DNA of 64,000 nucleotides, taken from the NCBI GenBank assembly GCA_036345935.2, contig JADWOT020001300.1, positions 62,001 through 126,000 on the forward strand, in the 5' to 3' direction. This document shows positions 1 through 12,140 of this stretch, in pieces. Origin of the DNA: Taenia hydatigena. Taxonomy: Eukaryota; Platyhelminthes; Cestoda; Cyclophyllidea; Taeniidae. The notes beneath the pieces are model-generated. The model did not search any database, was not told the origin of the DNA, and saw only the letters and a program-made list of their open reading frames with translations. The translations under genes were made by a program, and so were the position numbers. Numbering within the stretch: position 1 is the first letter of the stretch; every line of letters begins with the position of its first letter.

Positions 1-317
1 AGGGAAAATGTCGAATCGCATCTTGGCTAGATGCATACCTTTGCCACCAAATTTTGTTGGGACTCATGCTCATTATTTTCAAAGAACAAGTTCAACTTGG
101 AAACACTCTGCAGTGATTGCTGACTGGCCCATCAGACGCCATTGTTATATTAAAAATAATCTTATGTGCCACTAAAACTTTAAAGGCAAATCCATACCAT
201 TTTGCTACAAGAATCAGAACCGTTATATATTTGGCGAGGTAAAGAATGAGCATTTAATTTGGTCGCAGTGGAGAATTCTTTGCTAACCATACTGTTTGCT
301 CTATACTATATTACTAT
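1..317. other. no gene seen
   Basis: AT-rich sequence with only short open frames in both directions. I see no domain, splice-flanked exon or clear repeat boundary before the dispersed element that begins near 318. Confidence 0.4.
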
Positions 318-2510
318 ATTACTCCCTTACTTACTCATTCTTCTCCCATTCATCCGTTTGCCTATTTACTAACCCATCCCTCCTGCTTTTCTTACATGAC
401 TATGCCAACACACAGACACACATAGCATTTTCCTCTACTTCTCATTCTCTCATTCTTGCCAAATCACGTCATAGGCACTTCCTTCACTCCCATTCTGCGA
501 ACGCCAGTGCTAAGCGCAATGGAAATGCACTTATACGTGCATTTGCTACTGCAACGCTGGCATCAGCGTTCCGCCAAACGTTAATATCAGAGGAATCGTG
601 AGGCCGCGGCAGATTGCGGCATCGCCACGACCACCAAATCAGCTGCCTTCAACATTAACACTATCAATTCAACTTGCTTTGCTCAATTAAATGTAGCAGC
701 ACGCACAACATATTCACCACATTAGAGGGGAGCGAAGGTGATGAGATGCAAAGGCGCTTCAATGTGTGTTATGCTACAAATGCATAGGGAAGGTGGTAGA
801 TGGATTGAGGGCAGGGGATGAAAGGGAGAGAATCGTACAACGATAAAAAGCGATAAGATGTATTAGTGGCACGACATGTACTGCAACCGCCACCGGTGCG
901 CGAGCTAACCCGTTGAGATGTAGCATAACCTCGTGGTGTGACAGAACTCATAGATATGGCATTGGGGCGGTGATCAAACATCCACAGCGAAACACTGATG
1001 TTTCGTAACTACACTATCACGAGCTGATTCATAAGAAGATGGAATGCGCTTGGAAAATTTGTCCTACCATTGGTCAAAAGCGGGTTTAATCATAAAATTT
1101 GCTGCCGCCAAATCTCATGGGTCGCGTGCATTAGCAGCCCTTCTACTCGTGGAGGTATGGTCGATGCTGTGCTGCTTGTGGTGTGGTTCGGATCCACGGA
1201 TCCGTTCTAGAAAGCAAATGCTCGTGTCATGAACGGCTCATTCGATGGAAGATTAATTATTTCTTTTCTAACCACCCATGAGCGTCGCCAGTACTCATGT
1301 GCTCAGTATGAGACGCTATTCTGCATTTTATGGTGCTTTTTCATACTGTCAGTATTGCTCGTAAAGTTAAGGATTCAAGGTGAAAATGCGACGATTTATA
1401 ATGCACTGAAATGATTGCTACGTAAGAAATGAGGATGGAGTTATGAAATTTTGACGTTTTCTAGACGAAATTGGCATGCTAAAGGCCTCGTTATTTTGAG
1501 GTTGTACTGAGGCTACGCAATCTAGCCCTTGTGTCCAATGAAAACCAGGACAAAATCAGCAGAAGTCCACGACAGTCATGGATATGGTTTTCTTTTAGGG
1601 TCCATAATTGGTCTGTATTTAATAGCCACTGCATATGCAAAGAATCGGCACTGCCGCTTGTGCATGCAATTTAGCCCATTCTCTCGTCAATAAGGCACCT
1701 GCAACACTGTTGCGCTGTGGTAATTATTATTCAAAATGCGGGATAGAAGGAAGATGTATGGGTGGTGCTAAACAAACTAAGCAATGGGACATTAATGCAA
1801 CCCACGAAAACGGTTGTGTCAAAAGGAAGTAGGTATGAATTAGTATGCCAATCGAAAAGCAAATTATAAGTAGACATAAAACTAACAATTGGTCGAGATG
1901 ATAGAGTGCAAGGTGTCGCTAGAAGAGGTAAAGCAAACCTTGCATTTTCAGGCTTTGTGCACTTGACCAACCAAAGTTTGGCGCGAGATTTAATTGCTGA
2001 CATTTTCGCATATAACTGCTTATGAGACAATCCTAGTGTGCTGGCTTTAGAGATCAAGAATTGGCAGCTTCTATAGCGAATGGAAGCAAAAATTTGTGAG
2101 AGACGCATGATTCCTTTTCAAGCAAACCTATGTCTGCGTAATTATAGCTAGTCCAATCCTGACGGCGGCAAAATGTAGCAAGGTTATTTCGCAGCAAATA
2201 ATTCATTTCTAAACCGTTAAATCACGTACTTATACTATGGCCTACGCTTGCATTCGTGACCTTCCTATAAGTTGAACTAAAAAGAAACAGTTTTAATGTG
2301 AAATGAATACTCAGCATAAATGCTTATCAACAGCCAGAATAATAATCGCATAACAAGCATCTAGCAGGTATTTTTGGTCACGGGCCATGTTTCGATAAAC
2401 GGTATGAATGGCTTCTTGCTATATCCTGGAAGTAAGGTGCTTGTTTGTCAAAAGTTGGATTGAGCGATGACGCTGGGGCTGCTTTGTTGTCTAACTAATG
2501 CAGACTCTGC
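318..2510 (+). repeat. dispersed repeat, copy A (about 2.2 kb)
   Basis: This stretch aligns in the same orientation, with many small indels, to 24437-26585. Matching landmarks in order are the pyrimidine-rich start (ACTCCCTTACTTACT), the segment around 680-800 (CAATTAAATGTAGCAGCA), GGCGGTGATCAAACATCC near 965, TTTTGACG..TTCTAGACG near 1450, and CTAAAAAGAAACAGT near 2277. I judge identity at roughly 70-80 percent by eye. Neither copy has a long reading frame or a recognisable transposase or reverse transcriptase. It could be a non-autonomous or long-dead mobile element, or a segmental duplication. Short open frames inside it are not conserved between the copies and are not called as genes. Confidence 0.7.
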
Positions 2511-3454
2511 AGAAAATGAATGTGAGGTGGGTGCATACCCCCTGCACCTCTTGTCTACGGCGTCCGGCATTTCCTTTTGCTTAAATGGTCGGAGTCAATA
2601 CGCGACTCTTTACAAACTGTTTACGCTAATGAAATGGGACAGCTAGACGCTTCAAAGATCCAAAACCCTCTTGTCTTTATAAAACTTTAGTCTTTAGAGA
2701 GTGCTTGGCAAGTTTTCCTCCACTGTCTCGCGCTTATAAGAGAATGCCAGTACCCTGTGTATCTCTCCGTTGACGTCCAGCAGTACTGGTGCGCATTAGA
2801 TTGCGGCTTGATTTTGGCGCGAACGGTGAAAGAGACAGAGTCTACATTACGGCGAGTATTTCTTTTCCTATGCTGCAATACATAATTGTTCTTCGGCTGC
2901 TCTCCTCACCAATATGCGGCCGAGCCATCTGTTCCTTTAATTGGTTTAGGCTATGCGAGTGCTGTGAAATTCCTCTCTCTCAGATTATGCATAAAGTGAA
3001 TTGCCATCGCCTTATTTCGTTTAGTCTAGTGGTTCCCTTCATGTCCTTTTCAAGGATCACGACAGCCACAGCCGCATCACGGATTGAGGTCTGGTGTTGT
3101 TGCTTATTCATATCAATCAAACTTAGTCTCTCAAGAAGAAAATTAGCACTTGTACATTGCATACTGATCGGTGAATTAGAGTGACCAATGCCTGTGTATT
3201 TTCTTACAACAGAAGTGTTTGGGTCTTTAAAACACGTCGCTAAAACACCAACCTCTTGTTATGAGCTAAAAATTTATCATTGAGTCTGAATCAGCTCACC
3301 ATAGATGTTAACGAATAATTGCGGGTTATTTGCATAAGGCCAAATACAGTAAAAACTTACTAATGTCCGCGTTTTATGAAAAGGAGGCATTCAAAATAAA
3401 TATTAAAAACCAGACACATGTGCACTAATCCGACCCCCAAATACGATAAACAAA
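2511..3454. other. no gene seen
   Basis: Overlapping short frames lie on both strands (for example 2789-3184 +), with no recognisable domain. I see nothing supportable here. Confidence 0.35.
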
Positions 3455-3577
3455 CGATGGATTCTCGGCTCTCACCACTTCAACTACAGTCAGTGGCATG
3501 ACGAAAATCGCCGATACACCAACGACAAATTCTCAGCTCTCGCCGCTTTAGCTGCGGTTAGTGGCGTGATAAAATCG
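3455..3577. repeat. two-copy tandem repeat, period about 68 bases
   Basis: Unit 1 (3455-3510) and unit 2 (3523-3577) both run from CGA..ATTCTC(A/G)GCTCTC to GAT/CG..AAAATCG. They share the blocks TTCTC.GCTCTC.CC.CTT and CAGTGGC.TGA / TAGTGGCGTGA. A 12-base spacer separates them. Most differences are transitions. No coding potential is visible. Confidence 0.75.
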
Positions 3578-4286
3578 TCATGCAGGACATTTCAGTTTGG
3601 GATCAGTGGTGTTTGCGCGACTCAAGTTGAGTGGCACATTCTATATCTGAGCAACTGAAACTAATCTAGTTAACTTAGAATCGGCCTCCTATTTTTTCGG
3701 AACCACCAATGAGTTCATCCCATTTGTAGACACTACTTAATGCAACCGCCGAGCATGTGCCCGGTCCGTCAACAAAGTGGAAGTTGTAGCTGGGCACTCT
3801 TTTGGATCTTCTGAATTAGCTTACCTCTTTGGAGGTATATTTGAGTGAGGAGGCTAAAGTGACTTCTTGTGCTGAACAGAGAGAATTAAGAGAAAACGAG
3901 AAGTTGTTTAGTCGTCATGCACACTCCTTCCTTCAGGCACAAAACAGTGCAAAAATGGGTACCGCTGGAGTGCTCGGCCTTCCTTGACGTTGTCAAATCA
4001 AAGCCATGGACCTTTGAATTGGAACTCTTTCCGCTCCTTGGACCCTAAAATGCGTTCGTTTTCCTTTCCGTCTTCATCCTTGTCCTCAGTGTGCTCTCCT
4101 TGTCAATCTCTATTTTCTGGATGTCAGCAGCTTGTGACTAGTCTGTGCTCTACACAAATCGAGACACCTGAAGTTCGGCGAATCGGCACTTGGAATCCCG
4201 TGAACTGCAATGCAAATTCTGGTATGTTCTACGCAAATGATTTTCCATGTTAAAATACTTGAGCGGAAATAAATTGGTTCATTCTA
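3578..4286. other. no gene seen
   Basis: An 89-codon frame (3984-4253 +) is serine-rich with no known motif and no splice or promoter support. Otherwise nothing is seen. Confidence 0.35.
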
Positions 4287-4420
4287 CTACAATCCACCCG
4301 CATCGAAGTCTCGCGGTATAAAGTATATTAGCAAAAGCTAGAGATGCATGTTTACTACTTGATCAAGGTTTCTCCACGGCCACAATTGCTGTTAAGGTGT
4401 GTCATAAAGACAGGTTAAGC
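4287..4420 (+). repeat. short dispersed repeat, copy 1
   Basis: Aligns in the same orientation to 12141-12275. Both share GAGATGCATG, then ACTTG.TCAAG.TTT, then GCC/GGCCACAAT.GC..T and a GTGTGT end. Similarity is about 65-70 percent by eye, so it is an old repeat. It has no coding content. The second copy lies just past the point where the AIMP1-like gene breaks off. Confidence 0.5.
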
Positions 4421-5057
4421 AGAATTCATTCAAACAGAACGTTTCTTTGGCTCTGAATGCGCAAAACTACTCGTCTGAGAAACAAACTTTTGATCAAAAT
4501 TGAGTTATTTTAAGAGAAATAAAAGCAATTTGGCAAAAACCGGTCGTATGAGGCAATTTTGCTTATATGTACGACCTGTTAATAATGACGAATCAAATAG
4601 GACACTGCGCGTGAGAGGCGAGGTTCCTACCATTCTGACCCATCCAACTCACTCACCACACCATTCGGCGACACACCATGTTTGTTTCCTTCCTAGGTTT
4701 TTTGTAGTTACATTCGATTGAATGCTGCTAGCGGTAGCGGCTACAAGGTGGAAGTTTAAAGGCAACATTGGCAAGCGCACTTGAGAATGATGCGGATGAA
4801 TTTAACGTGGTTGAGTTGAGCAAGTGGTTATTGGTGGCAAATAGTAGCGGGGTGGTAGTGGTTGTATAGGATCCGCCTGTAGATTCGTCAAAAGAAATAA
4901 AAGTGTGGTTATAATGCGCTAGTCAAAAATTAGAGTTCCCCAGAAGTATAACTATATCCTTCTTTCTTCTCTCCTTCCCGTGCTTTACTATCTGCAGTCG
5001 TTTGTCGTTCCATAGGATTAGAGTGGACTCGCATCTTCAGTGGTTCACTGACAGCGT
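4421..5057. other. no gene seen
   Basis: A short frame (4500-4721 +) has no recognisable motif. I see nothing else supportable. Confidence 0.35.
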
Positions 5058-5105
5058 GGCTTCATGGTGTAGTGATTAGAAACCAGGACTTTGAGTCATG
5101 CAACC
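5058..5105 (+). repeat. tRNA-Gln-like 5' half (probable SINE head)
   Basis: The sequence GGCTTCATGGTGTAGTG at the start, followed by a D-loop-like GATTAGA, matches the 5' half of eukaryotic tRNA-Gln. The anticodon loop reads CTTTGAG with TTG (Gln) in the anticodon position, on a five-pair stem with one mismatch. No T-arm follows; the sequence runs into CAACCCTCCCCC. This is therefore not a working tRNA. A tRNA-derived interspersed element or a truncated tRNA copy explains it best. Confidence 0.55.
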
Positions 5106-5611
5106 CTCCCCCATTCTTGGCCCACCAGCTACCTCTAAATATCGCCTTTATGAAGGAAGGATTTTGTGCATGCTGAAGCAGAGGCAGATAAGCGGGATAA
5201 TATGAGGCTGGCTTTTTACATGGCACTTTCGGTGCCTTGGGACAGAAGAAGGTTAGAACTGCTCTTAATATTCGTTAGCGCATAGCTAGCATAACAGTAC
5301 CGGCCTGAGCTTCCTTGGAGACATTTAAGCACATAATGCTGGGGCAAGATACATATACTTAGAAAACAGAAAGAAAATTGGGCTGATGGCATAATGTGGA
5401 GGCCAGTACACATGGCTAAGGCGATTTGGCCACCTAAGTGACCCTAACCGAAACCGACAGTCAAACGAATGGAGCATTGCCACGACGGCGGTTGTCGAGA
5501 TGAGTAAAAGTAAAGAAGGCTGGGGCGAGATGGTGCTGCATCATTCTTATTTAATCTCTACCATTCCTGCTACAACTGCTCTCAATCTGCACCCTACCGT
5601 GTCCATCTTCA

Positions 5612-5840
5612 CTGCCTGCACGATTGCCTGGCCCTCTGGACTGGCTGGCTTTCATGCCTGGCTGCGTGGGTACCTAGTTAATTGCCTGCTACACAGAATT
5701 TCCGGTTGGCTGAACGCCTGACTGGCTGGATCTAACGCTGTTCGGTTAAGCGTCTACCTGCTTGTTTGGATAACCAAATGTCCTATCCAATTGGCTAGCT
5801 GCCTTACTATTTTCTCAAATGCATTTGCGCCTGCTTCGAT
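5612..5840. repeat. degenerate GCCTGGCTGG-type simple repeat
   Basis: Repeated variants of GCCTGGC, GACTGGCTGG, GGTTGGCTG and TTGGCTAGCTGCC recur irregularly over about 230 bases. Open frames across it (5500-5721 +) are products of the repeat. No gene is supported. Confidence 0.5.
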
Positions 5841-8802
5841 GGCTGAACTACTATCAGGATGGCTGCGAATTTCTAATTAAAATTCGACCGATACATACTG
5901 GCTTGAATGCAGTGGCGGTTTAGGCCACTTTAACTTCATTTCTGTTGATGCTCTTATTGTCCCTACTTTCTCTTAAAGTCTTTTCTCTTCCTTTCTAGAT
6001 AAACCTTTTTACATTTTGCGCTGCTTTACTCTGACGCATTCGCTCCGTTTTCTATCCGATGCTTTGGGTTTGGGGTGGCTGGAGAAAAGAGCGAAATCCG
6101 AGAGGTGGCATCCAAAATGTGGTGGGAAATAGATGCCAATAAATTAACTAAAATCAAAACAGTGACCAACTAGATTTTTCAACTAATGAAGCAATTAGCC
6201 AAGCAGAAAATTTTAATCTGACTTAGGTGAAGCTAAGTAGTCGGTCTAAGGATAGTGAAGAGAAAAATGACACAATTAAGCGCGTAAATCAAAACTACTC
6301 ACACGGACGTACAACTGCACGAGGTATACATCAATAATAAAGGAGACATTTCTTCGTAACCATTTTTTTGATGTGCCATTTGATTCAACTTTCTAAGTTG
6401 CAAAATATGAACCCGGGTAAAGTGAAAGACAAATGCATTTGCGCTGTGCTATACACGAGCGCGCACTTCATATTCGTTGCCAGTTTTGCAGAAGGTTTGA
6501 GCATACAGACAACTAAAATGACAAAGACCGAACATAGGCAATCCGATAGGTAGACGGTCGCCTGCAATTCAAATCACTGATGGGCATATCTTTATTCTTA
6601 ACTGTACAACGGTAGAAGAGACCAAATGATGAGAGTCTGCGATGAACTAAAATAATTGGAACAGAGGATGTCGGTGACTACATTAAGCATAGATCTCTCA
6701 TTTTCGTCTTACCATTGAGGTTGTGCCACGTCAGATCGAGCTAATACAGGCTTGGATGGCGATGATGGAAAGCTCTTGATTGCCGGTCTTCTCTATCTCA
6801 CTTCACTTATTCACTCCCTGCTGCATTCCATTATCTTTTCCATTCAGTTGCGCCTGCATTTTGATGTAACACAACCTGGAGTCCAAATTCCACTCGGCTG
6901 CTAGCACATTAAGTGAGGTGGCTTTCAGCCATCAATGGATTGCTGAAGGAGATGTTGTCCTTTGGGGTTAAGTCATTTACAACAAGTGGCTGACTAGCTG
7001 CTTCCATCCTTCCTACTTCTCACCTTGCAAGTTAATCAGTATACTTTGTTGAGTCGTATAGGGAAATTTGATAAAACTCAGCGAAATGAAAAGCAATTCG
7101 TTTTGATCCATTGAGCCAAAAACGGAAGCACAGCATCCACATACAGGTGTAAGGCCCCATAGCTCATTGCCAATGATATTGGCTCAAAGAACCCTGTTTA
7201 AGTGGAGTGAAACGCATCACAATTCTTAGCCGTAATAGTTTAAGCTTTATGATCTGCATTTATTAAGGCCGGATTCATCAGTCAGCAAGGCAAAGGAGAA
7301 AACCACATGCTTTTTTCGTACTTCTACTTATCTATTAACACTAATTTCAGTTTCGGTGGGAGTAGGTGCTTTAACATAACTTCGCCACTTGACTTGTGCT
7401 GAGATTAAAAGTCAGCTCAAACAGAGATTTATTTAACACTCCTTAGATTGTACTTGTCCGTAAGTGTTAAAAGGCTTCAGTACTTTGGTATTCACGCGAA
7501 TCAAAGGCTCGATGGACGGAGAAAGTGTAAACCTAAGGCTGCGGTTAATGTGGTCTAATTCAGATAGCTGGTCGCAGGAATGGAAGACAAGCTTTTGGTA
7601 GACTATGTTGATTTCGCCGTCCTAAGAGCCCAGAAGGTAAAGAATGATGATCAAACAACACCATACGAGGGTGACCTTATGTATGTATGCGGTTGTTAGA
7701 AGGGCTGAGCAGGCATAGATGTGCCAAGTAAAGTGGGAAGAAAGCGCATTTCGTAAAGAGTAGAATAACGCCGCAACACCTTGACACCAACGCGATCAAG
7801 GAGTTTGTTAAAAGGCTTTAGAGGCCCATTTCATTATATTGCTGAAGCCTAAATTTTCTCAGTGCGCTGTCTAGTTTGATGATCACAGATATGCAGGCCA
7901 AGTCATTACAAAGCTGACCCAAGCTGCAAGCCTTCTACAGAACGAGCAAAAATAACCCAACTTAGAAAAATTACTTAAACTAGTAACACATTTTGCTAAC
8001 TCCTTTAGCAATATGCTTATTAAACGGGGTAGATTCTGTATGGTCTTGACAAAGTGACTGGCTGACAAACGAAACATTCAACGGTATTGTAAACACAAAA
8101 GGGGAACAAGCACAAATTAAGAATTAAGAAAAACAACTTGTGCAAGAAAAGTTTCTGCTATCAGTAATCGAATGCAGTTATAGACTCCCGAATTAGCGTA
8201 AGCAAAAGTGGAACAAAATGAGGATCTAAAAACGAGGTCCACGAATTCGACGCAACTAATATGGGATGGATAAACCGTATTTTCTGACGAAACAAATGAG
8301 TGAAAGTAAAACCTGCATGCAAAGTCGTAGTATACGAAGAATAATACAGGAAAATTATTTGCAACCAAAAGTGCTTAGCAAGGCTGCCGTAGGCACGACC
8401 TCTTTCAGCATTTGTATCAGGGAGCGAGCGCGTAAATTGCTGTTGCTTGGCGCTCAATGGAACTTGACATCTACTTCATTTTTATCATTTTTAACTGCTA
8501 GCCCAGTTACTAGATTTAGTCAGATGGCAAATATTTTTGGAAAAACTAGGATCGCATTTTCGGGAATGCTACATTTTTATCAGCATCGATGCCGAAACAT
8601 CATTGTTGCCTGATCGATATTGCCCCGAATGCAGTTCTAGGATGAACTGTTTAATTAACCAAAATTTAACCAGTAACTTGTTTTTAGCGCTTTTACTTTC
8701 CAATTTGCTGTGCGATTCTACTTTAAAGTTTACTTTCGAAAATCCTGGCATGCGTTTTTGCCAAGCGCAGCCCTCATCTTAATGGAAATAACCTCTGAGT
8801 AA
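5841..8802. other. mostly non-coding; upstream of the AIMP1-like gene
   Basis: About 3 kb with only short overlapping frames on both strands. The first exon of the AIMP1-like gene would be expected at the right end of this stretch. I could not find a methionine-start exon that joins the coiled-coil exon in phase. In the reading frame of that exon, a TAA lies at 8800-8802. Confidence 0.4.
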
Positions 8803-8962
8803 TTTGATGAGATTGGCAAGGATAAGATCTCTCTTCTTGTTAAGTGTGATGAGAATGCAGGTAAGCACGCTGAAATGGTGTATGCCGAAAACAATGCATA
8901 GCTCCAACGAGAAATTGATGCCCTCAAATAGGAATTGAATTGTCCGGAAATTATGGCTGGCT
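8803..8962 (+). pseudogene. AIMP1-like leucine-zipper exon with two in-frame TAG codons
   Basis: Translated in one frame, this exon aligns without gaps over its 3' part to the N-terminal coiled coil of AIMP1/p43, a cofactor of the multi-aminoacyl-tRNA-synthetase complex. The clearest match is LQREIDALK.ELN..EI against the family pattern LKKEIEELKQEL..AEI. Upstream, ISLLVKC matches the family's VSLLKEK. TAG codons at 8899-8901 and 8929-8931 fall exactly where the human protein has Lys and Gln. The exon ends at a good donor (CT|GTAAGT) in phase 1, which matches the acceptor at 10102 and would give ...MAGYKKHF... across the junction. Seen: homology, stops and splice phase. Inferred: the exon is dead, or is skipped in favour of a downstream start. 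Stop-codon readthrough or assembly error is less likely. Confidence 0.65.
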
Positions 8963-10101
8963 GTAAGTTGCTTCCCATTTGACTTTTAACAAAATCCTCA
9001 TCGACAACCCTCCCCTTCTGCACTCCAAAATCCTACTAAAAACTCGAAACCTACTGTTCCGCTCCCCTCTACCCTTCCAAAAAAAACAAACCTGGTACGT
9101 TCTTCTTGCTTGATTTATATGGCAATCCCGTTGCTGAGGTGTTCGACCCCCCCGCTTTGGGTTGTTTAGTTTCTCTTCTCACGGTACCTTGTTTTCACTG
9201 CATATTCTTCCTTAAAATGAATGTTTTGTGAAATGGCTACAGCAATCCAGTGCTGAAATTAACTGTTCATGGTTTCACTTTTCGTTTAGTCAGGTTGTAA
9301 TTCCTATAGATTTAACTAGCATAATGGTCTCGCTACCCGGTCAGGGCAAAATTACGTAGTTTAGTAGGAATAACCGGTTATATTTGTTATTTTGCGATGC
9401 AAAGTAGAAATGCTTGGTACATCTTTGTCGCAAAAATTATTTTGCTTAATCGCTATCTGAGTGGCAAGATGCATCCTAAGCACGCATATCCAACCACATG
9501 CTACTTGAGGAGGTCGTGCATTTTTACAAATTCGGGGATTGGTCCCTCCTGGTATTATTGATGAAGCAGAAACTTTAATAAGCGGGGCGTAGCGCTAAGT
9601 GACAAAGGGGAATTTGGCATCAACGAGGCGCTCTCATCGTCATCGCTGCATTACCTTTCATCTGCAACACTGTAGAGATTCGGTATTGATGAACCCAAAA
9701 CCGTTGGCAACCAGCTTCATCCCATTTCAATATAGTTAATGGCTGCTGCAAAAACACCGTCATCGCATAGAGGCAGAACTAAGCATGCTTTGCTTTTTAA
9801 TAGCACTCCTTTTATTTTTCGCCAGCTTTTTTTCGTTTGGGTCCATAATAGATGATGACATTTGCGATACATACTGATCAGTAAGGTGGCCATACATTGC
9901 TTTATTTTCTTCCACTTTTCACGACGGCGATTAGGTCAGGCGTGCTTGTAGCTGCCTCCCTTCATCTTTTAGACGCAAAAGTCTCTTGAAGTTATTAACT
10001 TATCAATTCATTTGTTGCATATCAATAGCATTGTGTCATGTTGCATTCCACATGCCCAATTCTGAGAGTTGATAGTGACCTTTACTCTTCTTTTAACTCA
10101 G
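8963..10101 (+). other. intron of the AIMP1-like gene
   Basis: Begins GTAAGT and ends with a strong polypyrimidine acceptor (CTTCTTTTAACTCAG). No other exon was recognised inside. An in-frame ATG at 10038 lies just before the acceptor and reads open into the next exon. Transcripts starting there would bypass the damaged exon. Confidence 0.55.
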
Positions 10102-12013
10102 ATAAGAAGCATTTCACTCGTGGTGCTAAACCAAAGCCTCCACCAAAAGGTGGACAGAAGGACAAAGATCCGTCCGTTGACGTTAGTTGCGTCGACATGC
10201 GAGTGGGCGAAATCGTGGAGGCGGAGCACCATCCTGACATGGACTCACTTTATGTAGAGAAGGTTAGCCGCAATCGCTTTTCGGCTAGGTATCCTGTCGC
10301 CATGGCGGCAGCATTAACAAAGCGTGCGGCTTGCTCATATTTATTGTAAGAATATTTAAGGCATTGAATGACTGTTGCCTCTGACTCATGTCAGTAAAAC
10401 GTCTTTGAGCATTTAGAAACCAGTTTAACTCGGCCCAACTTGTTTTATCCATTCCGACCCAGATGTTGACATGAAAAGTGGCTGTTATTTGACTGTAACC
10501 ATGTTTTACTGCGTAAATTCACAGTATTTTAAAACGTCCACATTACATTATTTTTAAGGACCGCCCTATACTTTAACTAGCCTTGTGGCGCGAATTCAAT
10601 CCTGCTCTTCCTGCAAATTAGAAATCTGGCAAATATATAGCTGCGTTCTGAGTCGTCGAAACAAATATAAACCTAGAAATACAGGTCATTTTGCAGATTA
10701 GGCACTAAATGAAACTTTGGACGATCTTTGGCACTACCAAAGCAGCATAAAATAAAATCTTTTCGATTATTTGTACTGGAAGGTAACGCAGGCTAGACAC
10801 TTTGTGGCAATTCTTAAACCTTGTCGAAACTTTTACTGACCCTCTCAGGCAAAGGCATAATGGATGGTCTAATAGATGTTGTGGTTTTTTGTCAATTATT
10901 TTAAAGAACTTTGGTTAGTGTTCTGATTCCACAAAACAATAGAGAACTCAGAGATGATTTTAATCGTCGCATCTTTCGATGTTTAAATCTTTGCAGTTCC
11001 TAACACAATCTATTGATTAGGTGAAAATTTTGCGGCAACTGGCTGCAGATTTTATATGCCTTCGTGGCTAGGAATCGCAGAATTATCAAAAGGGAATCAA
11101 AATGGATAGACATCAGCCCCCTTTAGATCTAAGGACCAGAACTTATGATTTGGAACTTGTAACAAGTGGCAGCCCACGCTTTATGCAAGCACTCAACCTT
11201 TTAATATCTCTGATCCTTTGAGATGACTTTTGAATGCTTTAGCTCGCTCTGTACGGTGATTCAGTATGACCTACCTTTCTTTGGAAAAAAATTTGAAATT
11301 GTGTGGGTTGTATAAGTATGCGGCATTAGAATCTGGTTTAAGATATTTTGAAGTGATAGCAGCTTGAACCAACCCTAGCGATTTGCAAAGACACTTATTT
11401 GATCCGCGAATTATTGAAGGAAATGCTAACCAGATTCTTGTCTGATTGGTAAGTACACTGGAACATCAGATAATTTTCGAACTGGATCAAATGGTTTTTG
11501 CTCGCCAAGTTCTTGCACAGAATGCAAGTAACAAGCCACTTTGGAACATCGAAAATACTGATCTAGCTGCATGGCTGCCTGATTATTTAGTAGCAAAGGT
11601 AAGGTCTTAGAAAAAGCCTTGCTTTATCTTATGGGTTTTATCCTTTAGGAAGCTCTACCTTTTAGAAATCCGTCAAATTTATGCAGCCATTGTCGACGCT
11701 TTCTATTGCCAACTATATCTACCAAACACTCAATGCATTCTGTAATAACCTTTTCCTAATTTTTAAGCCCTGCACGGAGAATTCGTTTCTTTACTCCTTC
11801 TAGGTGGACCTAGGTGAAGGCGAACTCCGCACCGTGGTCAGCGGTCTCGTGCCACACGTGCGCATTGAGAAAATGCAAGGATTAGTGGGCATCTTTGTGT
11901 GCGATCTGAAACCTGTCAAGATGCGTGGCATTGAGTCTCAGGGTATGCTGATGTGCGCCGCTGACACCAATGATAGAGACAATCAGTTAAAACTATTGTT
12001 ACCCAAAATTTAA
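10102..12013 (+). CDS. AIMP1/EMAP-II-like tRNA-binding domain, 3'-truncated
   Basis: Two exons, 10102-10262 and 11804-12013, join in phase 0 (GAGAAG|GTTAGC and TTCTAG|GTGGAC). The first has a basic linker (AKPKPPPKGGQKDKD) followed by the start of the EMAP-II fold (VDMRVGEI, then HPDMDSLYVEK). The second continues VDLGEGELRTVVSGLV, then LKPVKMRGIESQGMLMCA. These are diagnostic of the OB-fold tRNA-binding domain shared by AIMP1, the TyrRS C-terminus and Arc1p, which binds tRNA non-specifically in the cytosolic synthetase complex. The frame ends LKLLLPKI then TAA, TAG, TAA, about 70-80 residues short of the usual end. Either a further exon was missed or the gene is truncated; a repeat copy starts 130 bases later. 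With the two stops upstream, it may be a pseudogene. Alternatively a shorter protein may start at the in-frame ATG 10038. Confidence 0.75.
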
Positions 12014-12140
12014 TAGTAATGCACCGAGAACCCTAAAGTATTCGTTGGGTTCCAATAAGCAAATTGAAATTTGCAGTTAAGTTTCGTTCTTCATGACCCT
12101 CATGCTGTGCATCAAAATAGTATAAATAACAAATGTTTAC

